In this document: in pieces, positions 1-6,048 of the stretch
Layout: the number at the start of each line of letters is the position of its first letter
Numbering within the stretch: position 1 is the first letter of the stretch
Source: Candidatus Cloacimonadota bacterium
GTDB lineage: Bacteria > Cloacimonadota > Cloacimonadia > Cloacimonadales > TCS61
Assembly (NCBI GenBank): GCA_030592835.1
Contig: JAUVIJ010000080.1
Coordinates: 1-8,289 of the forward strand
Direction: 5' to 3'
Length of the DNA: 8,289 nucleotides
Notes under the pieces: generated by a model
Database searches by the model: none
What the model was told of the DNA's origin: nothing
The model's input: only the letters and a program-made list of their open reading frames with translations
Position numbers and translations under genes: made by a program

Positions 1-435
1 ACAGCGATTCATAATGCCTTGAATAATCCACTCCTGACCGATGTGAAAATCGAGAATTGTCCCGGATTCCTGGTTAATATAACAGCCGGTAAGGATTTTA
101 AGATGGATGAATTTGAAATCATTTCTGAGGCGATCCGGAAAAAAACTACGGAAAAAAGTGATATTATAACCGGGATTATCTTTGATCAGGAACTGGAAGG
201 AAAGATCAAGGTGACCTTAATTGCTACCGGCCTGAATATAAAGGATAATTCTCTATATGAAGTAGAACGCCTGCGTACTCCGGAATTTAATACCCAGGAA
301 GAGATCGGTGATATGTTAAGTAGAATCAGGGAAAGCAATATTAAGAAAAATATAAATAAACATAATAAAACCAGAAATGATGCCGGCAGTCTTCAGATGG
401 ATATTCCTGCATTTATGAGGAAATTCTCGAATTGA
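1..435 (+). CDS. ftsZ: Cell division protein FtsZ, C-terminal part (5' truncated by window edge)
   Basis: This is the 3' end of ftsZ, the tubulin-like GTPase that polymerises into the cytokinetic Z ring at midcell. The frame is open from base 1 and begins T-A-I-H-N-A-L, so the gene starts outside the window; the TTG at 19 is an internal codon, not a start. The FtsZ C-terminal subdomain is clear: N-P-L-L-T-D, then G-F-L-V-N-I-T-A-G, and the strand pair I-I-F-D-Q-E-L followed by V-T-L-I-A-T-G-L. About 35 polar residues form the usual disordered linker. It ends in D-I-P-A-F-M-R-K, the conserved C-terminal peptide (typically D-I-P-x-F-L-R) that binds FtsA and other partners. The GTPase half is not visible. 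The stop TGA (433-435) overlaps the TTG start of the next gene, implying translational coupling. Confidence 0.95.
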   Translation, partial: TAIHNALNNPLLTDVKIENCPGFLVNITAGKDFKMDEFEIISEAIRKKTTEKSDIITGIIFDQELEGKIKVTLIATGLNIKDNSLYEVERLRTPEFNTQEEIGDMLSRIRESNIKKNINKHNKTRNDAGSLQMDIPAFMRKFSN

Positions 436-773
436 TCGAATTATTTGTTATTAAAATATTTATCCTGGCTTTATCGATATACCTGATCGGGAAAATTACT
501 CTTTTATACCGGATTGATGATTTTCTAACTGCAATCATAACAGCTTTTTTATTGGCTCTTGTAAATGCTGTCATCAGACCTATTCTCATCTTCTTCACCT
601 TACCCATAACTTTTATAACCCTGGGTTTATTCCTGATATTCATAAATGGTTTCTGCTTAATGATCGTATCCAGAATATTTCCCAGATTCCGGATTAAAGG
701 TTGTCTGACTTCCACAATTGCTGCCTTTCTTATCTCACTGGTTAATTTAATTCTGGAAAGTATTTTTATCTGA
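432..773 (+). CDS. Small integral membrane protein, YvlD / phage holin 4-like family
   Basis: A 113-residue protein made almost entirely of hydrophobic segments: roughly residues 4-22, 31-55, 59-80 and 92-112, consistent with four membrane helices. The central stretch N-A-V-I-R-P-I-L followed by T-L-P-I-T-F-I-T-L-G-L-F matches the hallmark of the bacterial YvlD-like family (PF04020), often named 'phage holin family protein'. These are chromosomal membrane proteins of unknown function; the name does not imply a prophage and no phage genes lie nearby. The start is TTG at 432, overlapping the ftsZ stop in a TTGA junction. No Shine-Dalgarno stands out, so coupling to ftsZ translation is likely. 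Family recognition is by motif and length; no role in division should be inferred from the neighbour alone. Confidence 0.82.
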   Translation: MIELFVIKIFILALSIYLIGKITLLYRIDDFLTAIITAFLLALVNAVIRPILIFFTLPITFITLGLFLIFINGFCLMIVSRIFPRFRIKGCLTSTIAAFLISLVNLILESIFI

Positions 774-808
774 ATTAGATTATCTCACCGATCTCAATAT
801 TATGTTGC

Positions 809-813
809 AGGAG
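809..813 (+). promoter_or_regulatory. Ribosome binding site (AGGAG)
   Basis: AGGAG lies 8 bases before the ATG at 822 and supports that start for the beta-barrel protein gene. It also shows that this genome uses Shine-Dalgarno initiation, which makes the SD-less internal overlaps nearby look translationally coupled. Confidence 0.75.
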
Positions 814-821
814 AATGATAT

Positions 822-1850
822 ATGTTGGGAAAATACTACCTTGTTTCTGTATTAATACTGCTATTCATTCAGTGTCTGGGAACTGTTCCGAGTCCGGATA
901 TCCACATTTCTATCAATTCCTTTATCGGTACTGATTATTTACCTGATCTAGCAGAAAAAGAATTTTCCTATTTTGAAAGATTGTATTACAAGATCGGGGG
1001 TAATCTCCAAATTTATGATACCGGAGCCATAACCCTGGATTTTATGAATCAGGGATCCGCTAATAAACAATCCCTCATGATAGATCGCTTCTTTTTCACA
1101 CATAGTTTTCCCAAAATAATTGCAACTTTAGGTTATGATGTAATCGAAATTGGAAAAAGCTCCGAAATCTTCTCGCTTAATGTCAAAAATGCTTATTTCG
1201 ACACACCTCTGTTTGCCGATTATCACTATTCCGGATTTAAACTGGTATATGCCCTGCCAAAATTTCAACTTAAGGGTTCTATCGGTGGAAATCAATTCAA
1301 TTCTGCGATTTATCTGACGTCACTGAGTTATACAGCAAAAAAGATAAATCTCGGCTTACATTATCTCTTCACTGGTCGTAGTAATGAACAGAATCTTGCT
1401 ACCAGTTCTATTACAGAAGAATTTGAACTGAAGACGGATCTTTTTCGATTTTATCAGGCAGCAAATATCATCCTAACCAAAAAAGTGACTAATTACAGTT
1501 GGAAAAGTCGGGATATCTTGAATTTTTTCGGTGAATTCTTCATAAACATCACCTCCAATCTGAGAACCGGAACTAATTTACTCTATAATTACAATTATGA
1601 GCCGACAGAAGATATTTCCTGGCAAAGTCAGTCTTTTCTAAAAGCTTCTATCAAAGAGTTTTCAATAATACCCCAGTTCAGATATTATCACACTGACGCG
1701 TATTTAAATCGGGAAATGCAGATTTTGCTGAGTATTAATATCTATAAGCTCGCCTGGATCGGTGCAAGTGCCAGTTATTTTAATCCTTCTATTGGATCAG
1801 ATTATTACCAGTTAGGTTTTAAAATAAATTTTAAATATGAAAGTGATTAA
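822..1850 (+). CDS. Putative outer-membrane beta-barrel protein, function unknown
   Basis: A 342-residue protein with an N-terminal signal peptide: K4 then a hydrophobic core at about residues 6-18, with likely cleavage near residues 20-24. The mature part is rich in Tyr, Phe, Asn and Ser and shows many alternating hydrophobic/polar stretches separated by polar turns, the usual look of outer-membrane beta strands. The last strand-like segment, Y-Y-Q-L-G-F-K-I-N-F-K-Y, lies almost at the C-terminus. A Cys sits at residue 18, but Gln at -1 does not fit a lipobox, so signal peptidase I cleavage is more likely. I do not recognise a specific family. The 3' end overlaps the following lipoprotein deacetylase by 14 bases, suggesting joint expression and possibly a shared envelope role. 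A periplasmic beta-rich protein is the main alternative. Confidence 0.72.
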   Translation: MLGKYYLVSVLILLFIQCLGTVPSPDIHISINSFIGTDYLPDLAEKEFSYFERLYYKIGGNLQIYDTGAITLDFMNQGSANKQSLMIDRFFFTHSFPKIIATLGYDVIEIGKSSEIFSLNVKNAYFDTPLFADYHYSGFKLVYALPKFQLKGSIGGNQFNSAIYLTSLSYTAKKINLGLHYLFTGRSNEQNLATSSITEEFELKTDLFRFYQAANIILTKKVTNYSWKSRDILNFFGEFFINITSNLRTGTNLLYNYNYEPTEDISWQSQSFLKASIKEFSIIPQFRYYHTDAYLNREMQILLSINIYKLAWIGASASYFNPSIGSDYYQLGFKINFKYESD

Positions 1851-2577
1851 ATTCGTCTTTTTAACAACATTGATCGTATTTTTTATTAGTGGATGTGAAT
1901 TTATCTCACAACCGGAAATAAATGATCCAATTATAGTAATAACTTTTGATGATGCCGATATCTCTATTTACAACAATGCCTTACCGTTATTAGCCTCTTA
2001 TAATTATCCCGTTACTAATGTTATCAACACCTGCTGGATCGGACTACCGGAGAAATTGAACTGGGATCAAGTTGAAGAACTCGAGCATGTTCATGGATGG
2101 GAGACTGCAGGGCATACTCTGCATCACGTAAATCTTCCCGATTGTGATTACGAGACCGCACTCTATGAAATTGAACAGGATTGGCAAAACCTTATAGATC
2201 ATAACCTCAGTCATGAAACTTTTGCTCTTCCAAACGGTCATGTTACTTCCTGGCAGTATGAGATAATCCTCGAATTCTATCAGAATGTCAGAACCAGTCT
2301 GGACATAGATCATATTGCTCCTGTAAACAGAACTTTATTGGGATATTTTGCCTATCAAACTGCTTATGATGTGATCGACGTTAAACAAAGGATCCTGCAA
2401 GGTATAGAAAACAGGGAAGTCATGATAATCATCGGGTTCCACAAAATACGACCTGACGATGATGGTTATATTGCTAATTGTCAGCCGGAGGAATTTGCAG
2501 AGATCCTCGATTTTATCAATAATAACAATTTCACGGTTTTAACATTAAAAGAAGCGATCAACAGGCTGGTTCCTTGA
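1837..2577 (+). CDS. Lipoprotein polysaccharide deacetylase (NodB / CE4 family)
   Basis: A 246-residue predicted lipoprotein: Lys2/Lys5, a hydrophobic core, then lipobox I-S-G-C with Cys20 as the lipidation site. The rest is a NodB-homology domain, which removes acetyl groups from N-acetylated sugars using a divalent metal. Motif 1 is T-F-D-D-A-D with Asp38 and Asp39; motif 2 is G-H-T-L-H-H with His93 and His97, giving the Asp-His-His metal triad. F-A-L-P-N-G (129-134) takes the place of the common F-A-Y-P-Y-G. G-F-H-K around His202 is the C-terminal catalytic histidine motif. All key residues are present, so it should be active. The substrate (peptidoglycan, exopolysaccharide or other glycan) cannot be read from the sequence. 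The ATG lies inside the upstream gene with no clear SD; it is chosen because the signal peptide begins there. Confidence 0.88.
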   Translation: MKVIKFVFLTTLIVFFISGCEFISQPEINDPIIVITFDDADISIYNNALPLLASYNYPVTNVINTCWIGLPEKLNWDQVEELEHVHGWETAGHTLHHVNLPDCDYETALYEIEQDWQNLIDHNLSHETFALPNGHVTSWQYEIILEFYQNVRTSLDIDHIAPVNRTLLGYFAYQTAYDVIDVKQRILQGIENREVMIIIGFHKIRPDDDGYIANCQPEEFAEILDFINNNNFTVLTLKEAINRLVP

Positions 2578-2578
2578 T

Positions 2579-3016
2579 ATGAAAGACCTTATATTAAGAA
2601 ATCTTAATAAAGATGAATTTCAGGAATTATTTAATGTATGGAAAGAATCAGGTCTCCCCTACCGCTCCAAAGGAAGAGATAGAAAAGAAAATATCGAAAA
2701 AGAGTTGAATAATCAGCAAAGTCATTTTATTGTTGCGGAAAAAGATAAAAAGATCGTAGGAGTTGTTCTGGTTACTCATGATGGAAGAAAAGGCTGGATC
2801 AACAGACTTGCTGTCAGGCCTGAATACAGAAATCGGGGGATCGCAACCCGACTACTGAAAGAAGCTGAGAACAGACTGAGAAAAGCTGGTATCGTAATTT
2901 TCGCCTGTTTGATCGAGGATTGGAACAAAGAATCGTTGCAATACTTTTCTAGAAAAGATTACATCAAGCATGATGATATCATTTATTTTACTAAAAGGGA
3001 CTATCCCTATATTTGA
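2579..3016 (+). CDS. GNAT-family N-acetyltransferase
   Basis: A 145-residue cytosolic protein with the GNAT fold, which transfers an acyl group from acyl-CoA to an amine. The central strand and loop are recognisable: F-I-V-A-E then I-V-G-V-V-L-V (residues 50-65), followed by I-N-R-L-A-V-R-P-E-Y and R-N-R-G-I-A-T (74-90). The last is the R-x-x-G-x-A pyrophosphate-binding motif A. The C-terminal part, L-Q-Y-F-S-R-K-D-Y-I, is the usual helix and strand of motif B. The substrate is unknown. The start is 1 base after the deacetylase stop and has only a weak AGG upstream, so coupling to the deacetylase is likely. It ends in tandem stops TGA-TAG. Whether it works on the same glycan pathway as the deacetylase is speculation. 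Confidence 0.88.
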   Translation: MKDLILRNLNKDEFQELFNVWKESGLPYRSKGRDRKENIEKELNNQQSHFIVAEKDKKIVGVVLVTHDGRKGWINRLAVRPEYRNRGIATRLLKEAENRLRKAGIVIFACLIEDWNKESLQYFSRKDYIKHDDIIYFTKRDYPYI

Positions 3017-3068
3017 TAGATTCAAGTGAAAATAAGTTTTGGTCATTAACATTTTTAAATAAATAAAC

Positions 3069-3073
3069 AGGAG
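3069..3073 (+). promoter_or_regulatory. Ribosome binding site (AGGAG)
   Basis: AGGAG sits 6 bases before the ATG at 3080 and fixes the start of the aminopeptidase. The 63-base gap before it is very AT-rich and could hold a promoter, but no convincing pair of hexamers is visible. Confidence 0.75.
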
Positions 3074-3079
3074 ATAATA

Positions 3080-4558
3080 ATGAAAATCACACTCATCGAG
3101 AGCAAAAAACAACCTGAATTTGAGACAAATATCTGGGGTATCTTCCAGGATGAGATTCCATTAAACATGTCTGATCCTGAGTTGAAGGATCTCGTCAGTA
3201 AACTTGGGAAAAAAGGTGTCTTTTCGGGAAAGACGGGTGAAGTTAGAAGTATAGTTTATAAGAGTGATGATATCAAAAAAGATATCTTTGTCGGTCTTGG
3301 AAAGAAGAAGAAAGTGTCGGAAGATATTATACGTAAAGCTGTTGGTACTGCTGTTCAGGCGGCTGAAAAGCTGAATACAATAAAAACCGGTTTCATAGGA
3401 TTTGCAGACAGATGTAAAATATCTCGGGATGTTTTATCCAGGCTGATTATAGAGTCTTCTCTTTTGGCTCTCTATAAATTCGATAAATATTTCAGTGATA
3501 AAAAAGAAACTAATCTCAAAAGTATTTCCCTTGTTTATGATAAGATCACAGTAGCAGAAAAGAAAGCTGTAAAAGAAGGTGAAATACTGGCTGAATGTAC
3601 AATATTAGCCCGTGAACTGGTCAACGAACCGGCTAATATCCTCACTCCTGCAGAGTTGGCGAACCAGGCTCAGGAAGCTGGGAAAAAATACGGGTTCCGG
3701 ACAGAAATCTTGAACAGGGACCAGATCAAGAAACTCGGGATGAAAGCTTATCTCTCTGTTGCCAGAGCTTCAGATAATCCTCCTGTTTTCATTATAATGA
3801 GGTATTCCGGTGATCCCGAAAACAAAGAGATCATCGGTATGGCTGGAAAAGGTTTGACCTTCGACAGTGGCGGTTATTCATTAAAAACCTCTGCCGGTAT
3901 GCTGAGGATGAATGGTGGCATGGGTGGATCCGCAGCAGTAATCGGTTCTATCTCAGCCATCAGTGCATTAAAATTAAAGATCAATGTTGTTGCTGTTGTT
4001 GCTGCCTGTGAAAATATGGTTTCCGGAAAAGGTTATCGACCGGGAGATATTATCGGATCGATGGCTGGAAAATCCATTTATATCGGTAACACCGATGCTG
4101 AAGGGAGACTTACCCTGATCGATGCTGTCACCTATCTTATCAAAAAAGAAAATGCAACAAAAATCGTTGATATCGCAACACTTACTGGAGCAGCAGTCGT
4201 TGCCCTGGGTCATATTGCCACTCCTGTTATTTCCAATGACGATAAATTCTATAGACAACTTGAAAAGGCTTCAGCAAGATCCGGTGAAAAAATCTGGCGT
4301 TTACCCACTTTCGAGGAATATAAGGAATTACTGAAAGCTAAGAATGCGGATCTGACCAACTCCCCCGGCAACCCCGGTACAATTACAGCCGGATTATTCA
4401 TCGGTGAGTTCGTTGAATCCAAACCCTGGCTTCATCTTGATATTGCCGGCACATCCTTTAAAGATAAAGATCAGAGTCACCTATCAAGAGGAGCAACTGG
4501 AGCTGGAGTGAGAATTTTATACAATCTGGCTAAAATAAATTCTAAAGGACTTGAATAA
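3080..4558 (+). CDS. pepA: Leucyl aminopeptidase, M17 family (one metal ligand substituted)
   Basis: A 492-residue M17 aminopeptidase, a cytosolic hexamer in known members that removes N-terminal residues from peptides with two metal ions. Conserved blocks: E-L-V-N-E-P-A-N-I-L-T-P; G-K-G-L-T-F-D-S-G-G with Lys257 and Asp262; S-L-K with Lys269; N-T-D-A-E-G-R (337-343) with Asp339, Glu341 and Arg343; T-L-T-G-A; and H-L-D-I-A-G-T. These align with bovine LAP Lys250, Asp255, Lys262, Asp332, Glu334 and Arg336 at a constant offset of 7. At the position of bovine Asp273, a ligand of metal site 2, this protein has Gly280 (codon GGC, 3917-3919), in a segment reading R-M-N-G-G-M-G-G. The fold is certain; full two-metal activity is not. 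It overlaps the next gene by 1 base (TAATG). Confidence 0.95.
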   Translation: MKITLIESKKQPEFETNIWGIFQDEIPLNMSDPELKDLVSKLGKKGVFSGKTGEVRSIVYKSDDIKKDIFVGLGKKKKVSEDIIRKAVGTAVQAAEKLNTIKTGFIGFADRCKISRDVLSRLIIESSLLALYKFDKYFSDKKETNLKSISLVYDKITVAEKKAVKEGEILAECTILARELVNEPANILTPAELANQAQEAGKKYGFRTEILNRDQIKKLGMKAYLSVARASDNPPVFIIMRYSGDPENKEIIGMAGKGLTFDSGGYSLKTSAGMLRMNGGMGGSAAVIGSISAISALKLKINVVAVVAACENMVSGKGYRPGDIIGSMAGKSIYIGNTDAEGRLTLIDAVTYLIKKENATKIVDIATLTGAAVVALGHIATPVISNDDKFYRQLEKASARSGEKIWRLPTFEEYKELLKAKNADLTNSPGNPGTITAGLFIGEFVESKPWLHLDIAGTSFKDKDQSHLSRGATGAGVRILYNLAKINSKGLE

Positions 4559-4869
4559 TGACAATCGACATCGATCCAAATGAATTTAGAATAATTAAAA
4601 AGATAATTAACTGGGATAAATACAGGAGAAAAACTGAAACTTTCATTAACAATTTAATTCTCATTTTTGGACTCCTTCTGATCATCATCACTATATATTA
4701 CTCTATTAAAAGCGTAAATCATCATCTGATTCTTTATATTGCGGCGCCCGGCCTTCTTTCCGGGATCCTTCTGGTCTGGTTATATTCCGTAAACAGGAAC
4801 ATATTCTCTGAAAAACGGGAGATCACTAAATTTTTTACTAAATTGCTGGAAAATAAAAGAATGTCATGA
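4558..4869 (+). CDS. Small two-helix membrane protein, unknown function
   Basis: A 103-residue protein I do not recognise. The N-terminus is charged and probably cytosolic (residues 1-28). Two hydrophobic segments follow, about residues 29-50 and 57-78, joined by a short loop S-V-N-H-H, and then a charged tail, so it looks like a helical hairpin with both ends on the same side. An AAGGA at 4545-4549, 8 bases upstream, is a good ribosome binding site. The gene overlaps the aminopeptidase by 1 base and the racemase by 4 bases (ATGA), which argues strongly that it is real and co-translated with both. It has no visible catalytic motif. Confidence 0.78.
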   Translation: MTIDIDPNEFRIIKKIINWDKYRRKTETFINNLILIFGLLLIIITIYYSIKSVNHHLILYIAAPGLLSGILLVWLYSVNRNIFSEKREITKFFTKLLENKRMS

Positions 4870-5576
4870 AAACGATAGGTTTACTGGGTGGAGTTACCTG
4901 GCACTCGACTTTGAAATATTACCAATACATTAATGAGATCACAGGAAAGATACTTGGCAAAGATCACTCTGCAAAACTTATTATCTATTCTTTCAGCTTT
5001 GAACAGATCAAAGCACTTCAGAAAAAGAACGACATGGCTGCATTGTCATTACTGCTGAAGGATAAAGCAGGAAAATTAAAGGAACTGGGTGCTGAATTAC
5101 TTCTTATCTGCGCTAATACACTTCATATGTATTTCCAGGATATTGAAGATTCTGTAGATATCAAGATCATTCATATTGCAGACGCAGTTGCTGAATATCT
5201 CGTTAAAAATGAGATCAAGACTGTAGGATTACTCGGAACAAGGTATACAATGGAAAAGGATTTTTATAAAAACAGATTACTGGATAATTTCGGGATAAAA
5301 ACAATCATTCCTGACAGTGATGATCGGGAAATGGTCAATCAGATTATTTATGAGGAACTAATTGCAGGGATTTTTAATCAAAAAAGTCGTAATATAATTT
5401 TAAGAATAATGGATGAACAGATCAGAAGTGGTGCCGAAGCCATCGTACTGGGCTGCACAGAATTACCACTTCTTATCGAACAGAAGGAAAGAGAATACCC
5501 TTTGCTGAACACAACTTTGCTGCATGCTGAATCCGCTGTCCGGCAATCTATTCAACTCATCCTCAGTCTACGCTAA
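4866..5576 (+). CDS. Aspartate/glutamate racemase family protein
   Basis: A 236-residue member of the cofactor-independent Asp/Glu racemase family, which interconverts L- and D-amino acids using two cysteines as acid and base. Diagnostic blocks: G-L-L-G-G-V-T-W-H-S-T (residues 5-15); L-I-C-A-N-T-L-H with Cys82; H-I-A-D-A (103-107); L-L-G-T-R-Y-T-M-E (122-130); and V-L-G-C-T-E-L-P with Cys197. Both catalytic cysteines are present. Spacing and motifs resemble the broad-specificity YgeA/RacX branch more than dedicated MurI glutamate racemase, so the substrate is open. It shares a 4-base ATGA overlap with the upstream membrane protein gene, making it the last gene of the aminopeptidase operon. 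A link between peptide breakdown and D-amino acid metabolism is plausible but inferred. Confidence 0.9.
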   Translation: MKTIGLLGGVTWHSTLKYYQYINEITGKILGKDHSAKLIIYSFSFEQIKALQKKNDMAALSLLLKDKAGKLKELGAELLLICANTLHMYFQDIEDSVDIKIIHIADAVAEYLVKNEIKTVGLLGTRYTMEKDFYKNRLLDNFGIKTIIPDSDDREMVNQIIYEELIAGIFNQKSRNIILRIMDEQIRSGAEAIVLGCTELPLLIEQKEREYPLLNTTLLHAESAVRQSIQLILSLR

Positions 5577-5598
5577 AGCTACGCCCTGACAAGCCTAA

Positions 5599-5637
5599 CC
5601 CTTTCTCTTGCGAAGAGAAGGGGAATATTCTGGTTTT
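5599..5637 (+). terminator. Candidate terminator hairpin after the racemase
   Basis: An 11-bp stem (5599-5609 with 5613-5623, one G-U pair at 5602/5620) closes a 3-base loop GCG, starting 23 bases after the racemase stop. A T5 run follows only at 5633-5637, 9 bases beyond the stem, so it is not a classical intrinsic terminator. The very stable stem could equally be an interspersed palindromic repeat; a similar CCCTTTC..GAAAGGG hairpin lies at 8110-8130. Confidence 0.4.
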
Positions 5638-5741
5638 TCTTCTCGTTACGAAGTTCGCAGGTTGTGTGAAAATGCAAACAAGTATAGGCTGTTTACATTA
5701 TATATCTTTATGATTTTTCTAGGGATGATTGTTTTAATTCC

Positions 5742-5766
5742 TTGACTATTCTATTAAAAATATAAT
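5742..5766 (+). promoter_or_regulatory. Weak candidate promoter upstream of the M48 gene
   Basis: TTGACT (5742-5747) and a perfect TATAAT (5761-5766) lie in the right order, but only 13 bases apart instead of about 17. A promoter for the protease gene is expected somewhere in this gap. If this were it, the transcript would carry a leader of roughly 275 bases containing three hairpins. Confidence 0.25.
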
Positions 5767-5831
5767 TTTTCAAAAATAGTTTGAGTTTTGCAGAATCGGG
5801 GTTTTTAATCAAAGAAAATACTGTGTCTTTG

Positions 5832-5863
5832 TGCTACGCAATGCCGCATAGCATTGAATTTTT
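5832..5863 (+). terminator. Imperfect palindrome followed by T run
   Basis: TGCTACGC (5832-5839) pairs with GCATAGCA (5846-5853) with one mismatch. Alternatively CAATGC (5839-5844) pairs with GCATTG (5851-5856), directly followed by AATTTTT (5857-5863). The second fold has the shape of a short intrinsic terminator but lies about 260 bases from the racemase stop. The segment also resembles, in inverted orientation, the repeat ending at 8085, so it may be a degenerate repeat copy rather than a terminator. Confidence 0.3.
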
Positions 5864-5880
5864 CTCCTTGCTATTACTGA

Positions 5881-5924
5881 TGAAGCAATTTCTTTATTAT
5901 CAGTTAGATATTGAGATTGCTTCG
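5881..5924 (+). repeat. Long hairpin, GAAGCAAT...ATTGCTTC inverted repeat
   Basis: Bases 5881-5892 pair with 5913-5924 over 12 positions, two of them G-U, leaving a 20-base loop. The arms GAAGCAAT and ATTGCTTC are perfect. AAGCAATTTCTT (5883-5894) is the exact reverse complement of a 12-base segment in both repeats at 8058-8069 and 8146-8157. From memory, GAAGCAATCTC / GAGATTGCTTC palindromes occur as interspersed elements in many environmental bacterial genomes; whether this belongs to that type needs a genome-wide count. Confidence 0.5.
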
Positions 5925-5958
5925 ATAAAATTCCTATAAAAGAAGTCTTTCATCCTTT

Positions 5959-5977
5959 GCAGTAGTAGTTTTACTGC
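5959..5977 (+). promoter_or_regulatory. Short stem-loop upstream of the M48 gene
   Basis: GCAGTA (5959-5964) and TACTGC (5972-5977) form a perfect 6-bp stem with a 7-base loop, ending 71 bases before the chosen start codon. A shifted fold with GTAGTAG and CTGCTAC is also possible. It could act on mRNA stability or initiation, or be incidental. Confidence 0.3.
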
Positions 5978-6007
5978 TACAGAGAATGGACGCAATGACA
6001 ATTCTGA

Positions 6008-6019
6008 ATTCTGCAGAAT
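6008..6019. promoter_or_regulatory. 12-bp perfect palindrome near the M48 start
   Basis: ATTCTGCAGAAT is its own reverse complement and lies 29 bases before the ATG at 6049, with an extra direct copy of ATTCTG at 6001-6006. It could be an operator for a dimeric regulator, but a single 12-base palindrome is weak evidence. Confidence 0.2.
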
Positions 6020-6039
6020 CCATAATTAATAATAATATT

Positions 6040-6044
6040 GGAGG
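6040..6044 (+). promoter_or_regulatory. Ribosome binding site (GGAGG) that decides the M48 start
   Basis: GGAGG lies 4 bases before the ATG at 6049. The frame is open further upstream to an ATG at 5986, but that codon has no Shine-Dalgarno and the added 21 residues are low-complexity, so 6049 is preferred. Confidence 0.75.
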
Positions 6045-6048
6045 TCGA

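Larger units (their letters stand above)
5577..5985 (+). other. Non-coding stretch with several hairpins
   Basis: No open reading frame with coding character is visible on either strand. The stretch holds a hairpin just after the racemase (5599-5623), a possible promoter (5742-5766), an imperfect palindrome followed by a T run (5832-5863), a long 12-bp stem (5881-5924) and a short stem near the M48 gene (5959-5977). The part around 5690-5820 is very AT-rich. Parts of 5838-5964 resemble motifs of the repeats at 8006-8173. No tRNA or rRNA is recognisable. Confidence 0.6.

Noticed and set aside
19..21. TTG as the start of an independent 138-residue protein
   Set aside because: The frame is open to base 1 and the upstream residues continue the FtsZ C-terminal domain, so this is an internal codon of a truncated gene.
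413..715. Minus-strand open frame of 100 codons
   Set aside because: It lies fully antisense to the membrane-protein gene, has no recognisable motif, and mirrors the hydrophobic codons of the real gene.
432..773. Prophage holin indicating a phage region
   Set aside because: The family name is historical; the protein matches chromosomal YvlD-like proteins and no lysin, capsid, integrase or other phage gene is nearby.
870..880. Lipobox at Cys18 of the beta-barrel protein
   Set aside because: The residue before Cys is Gln, not Gly, Ala or Ser, so lipoprotein processing is unlikely.
2044..3112. Minus-strand open frames at 2044-2313 and 2852-3112
   Set aside because: They are shadows of the deacetylase and acetyltransferase genes, with no family resemblance and no Shine-Dalgarno.
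3974..4334. Alternative frames inside the aminopeptidase gene (both strands)
   Set aside because: They overlap highly conserved M17 coding sequence and have no protein-like features of their own.
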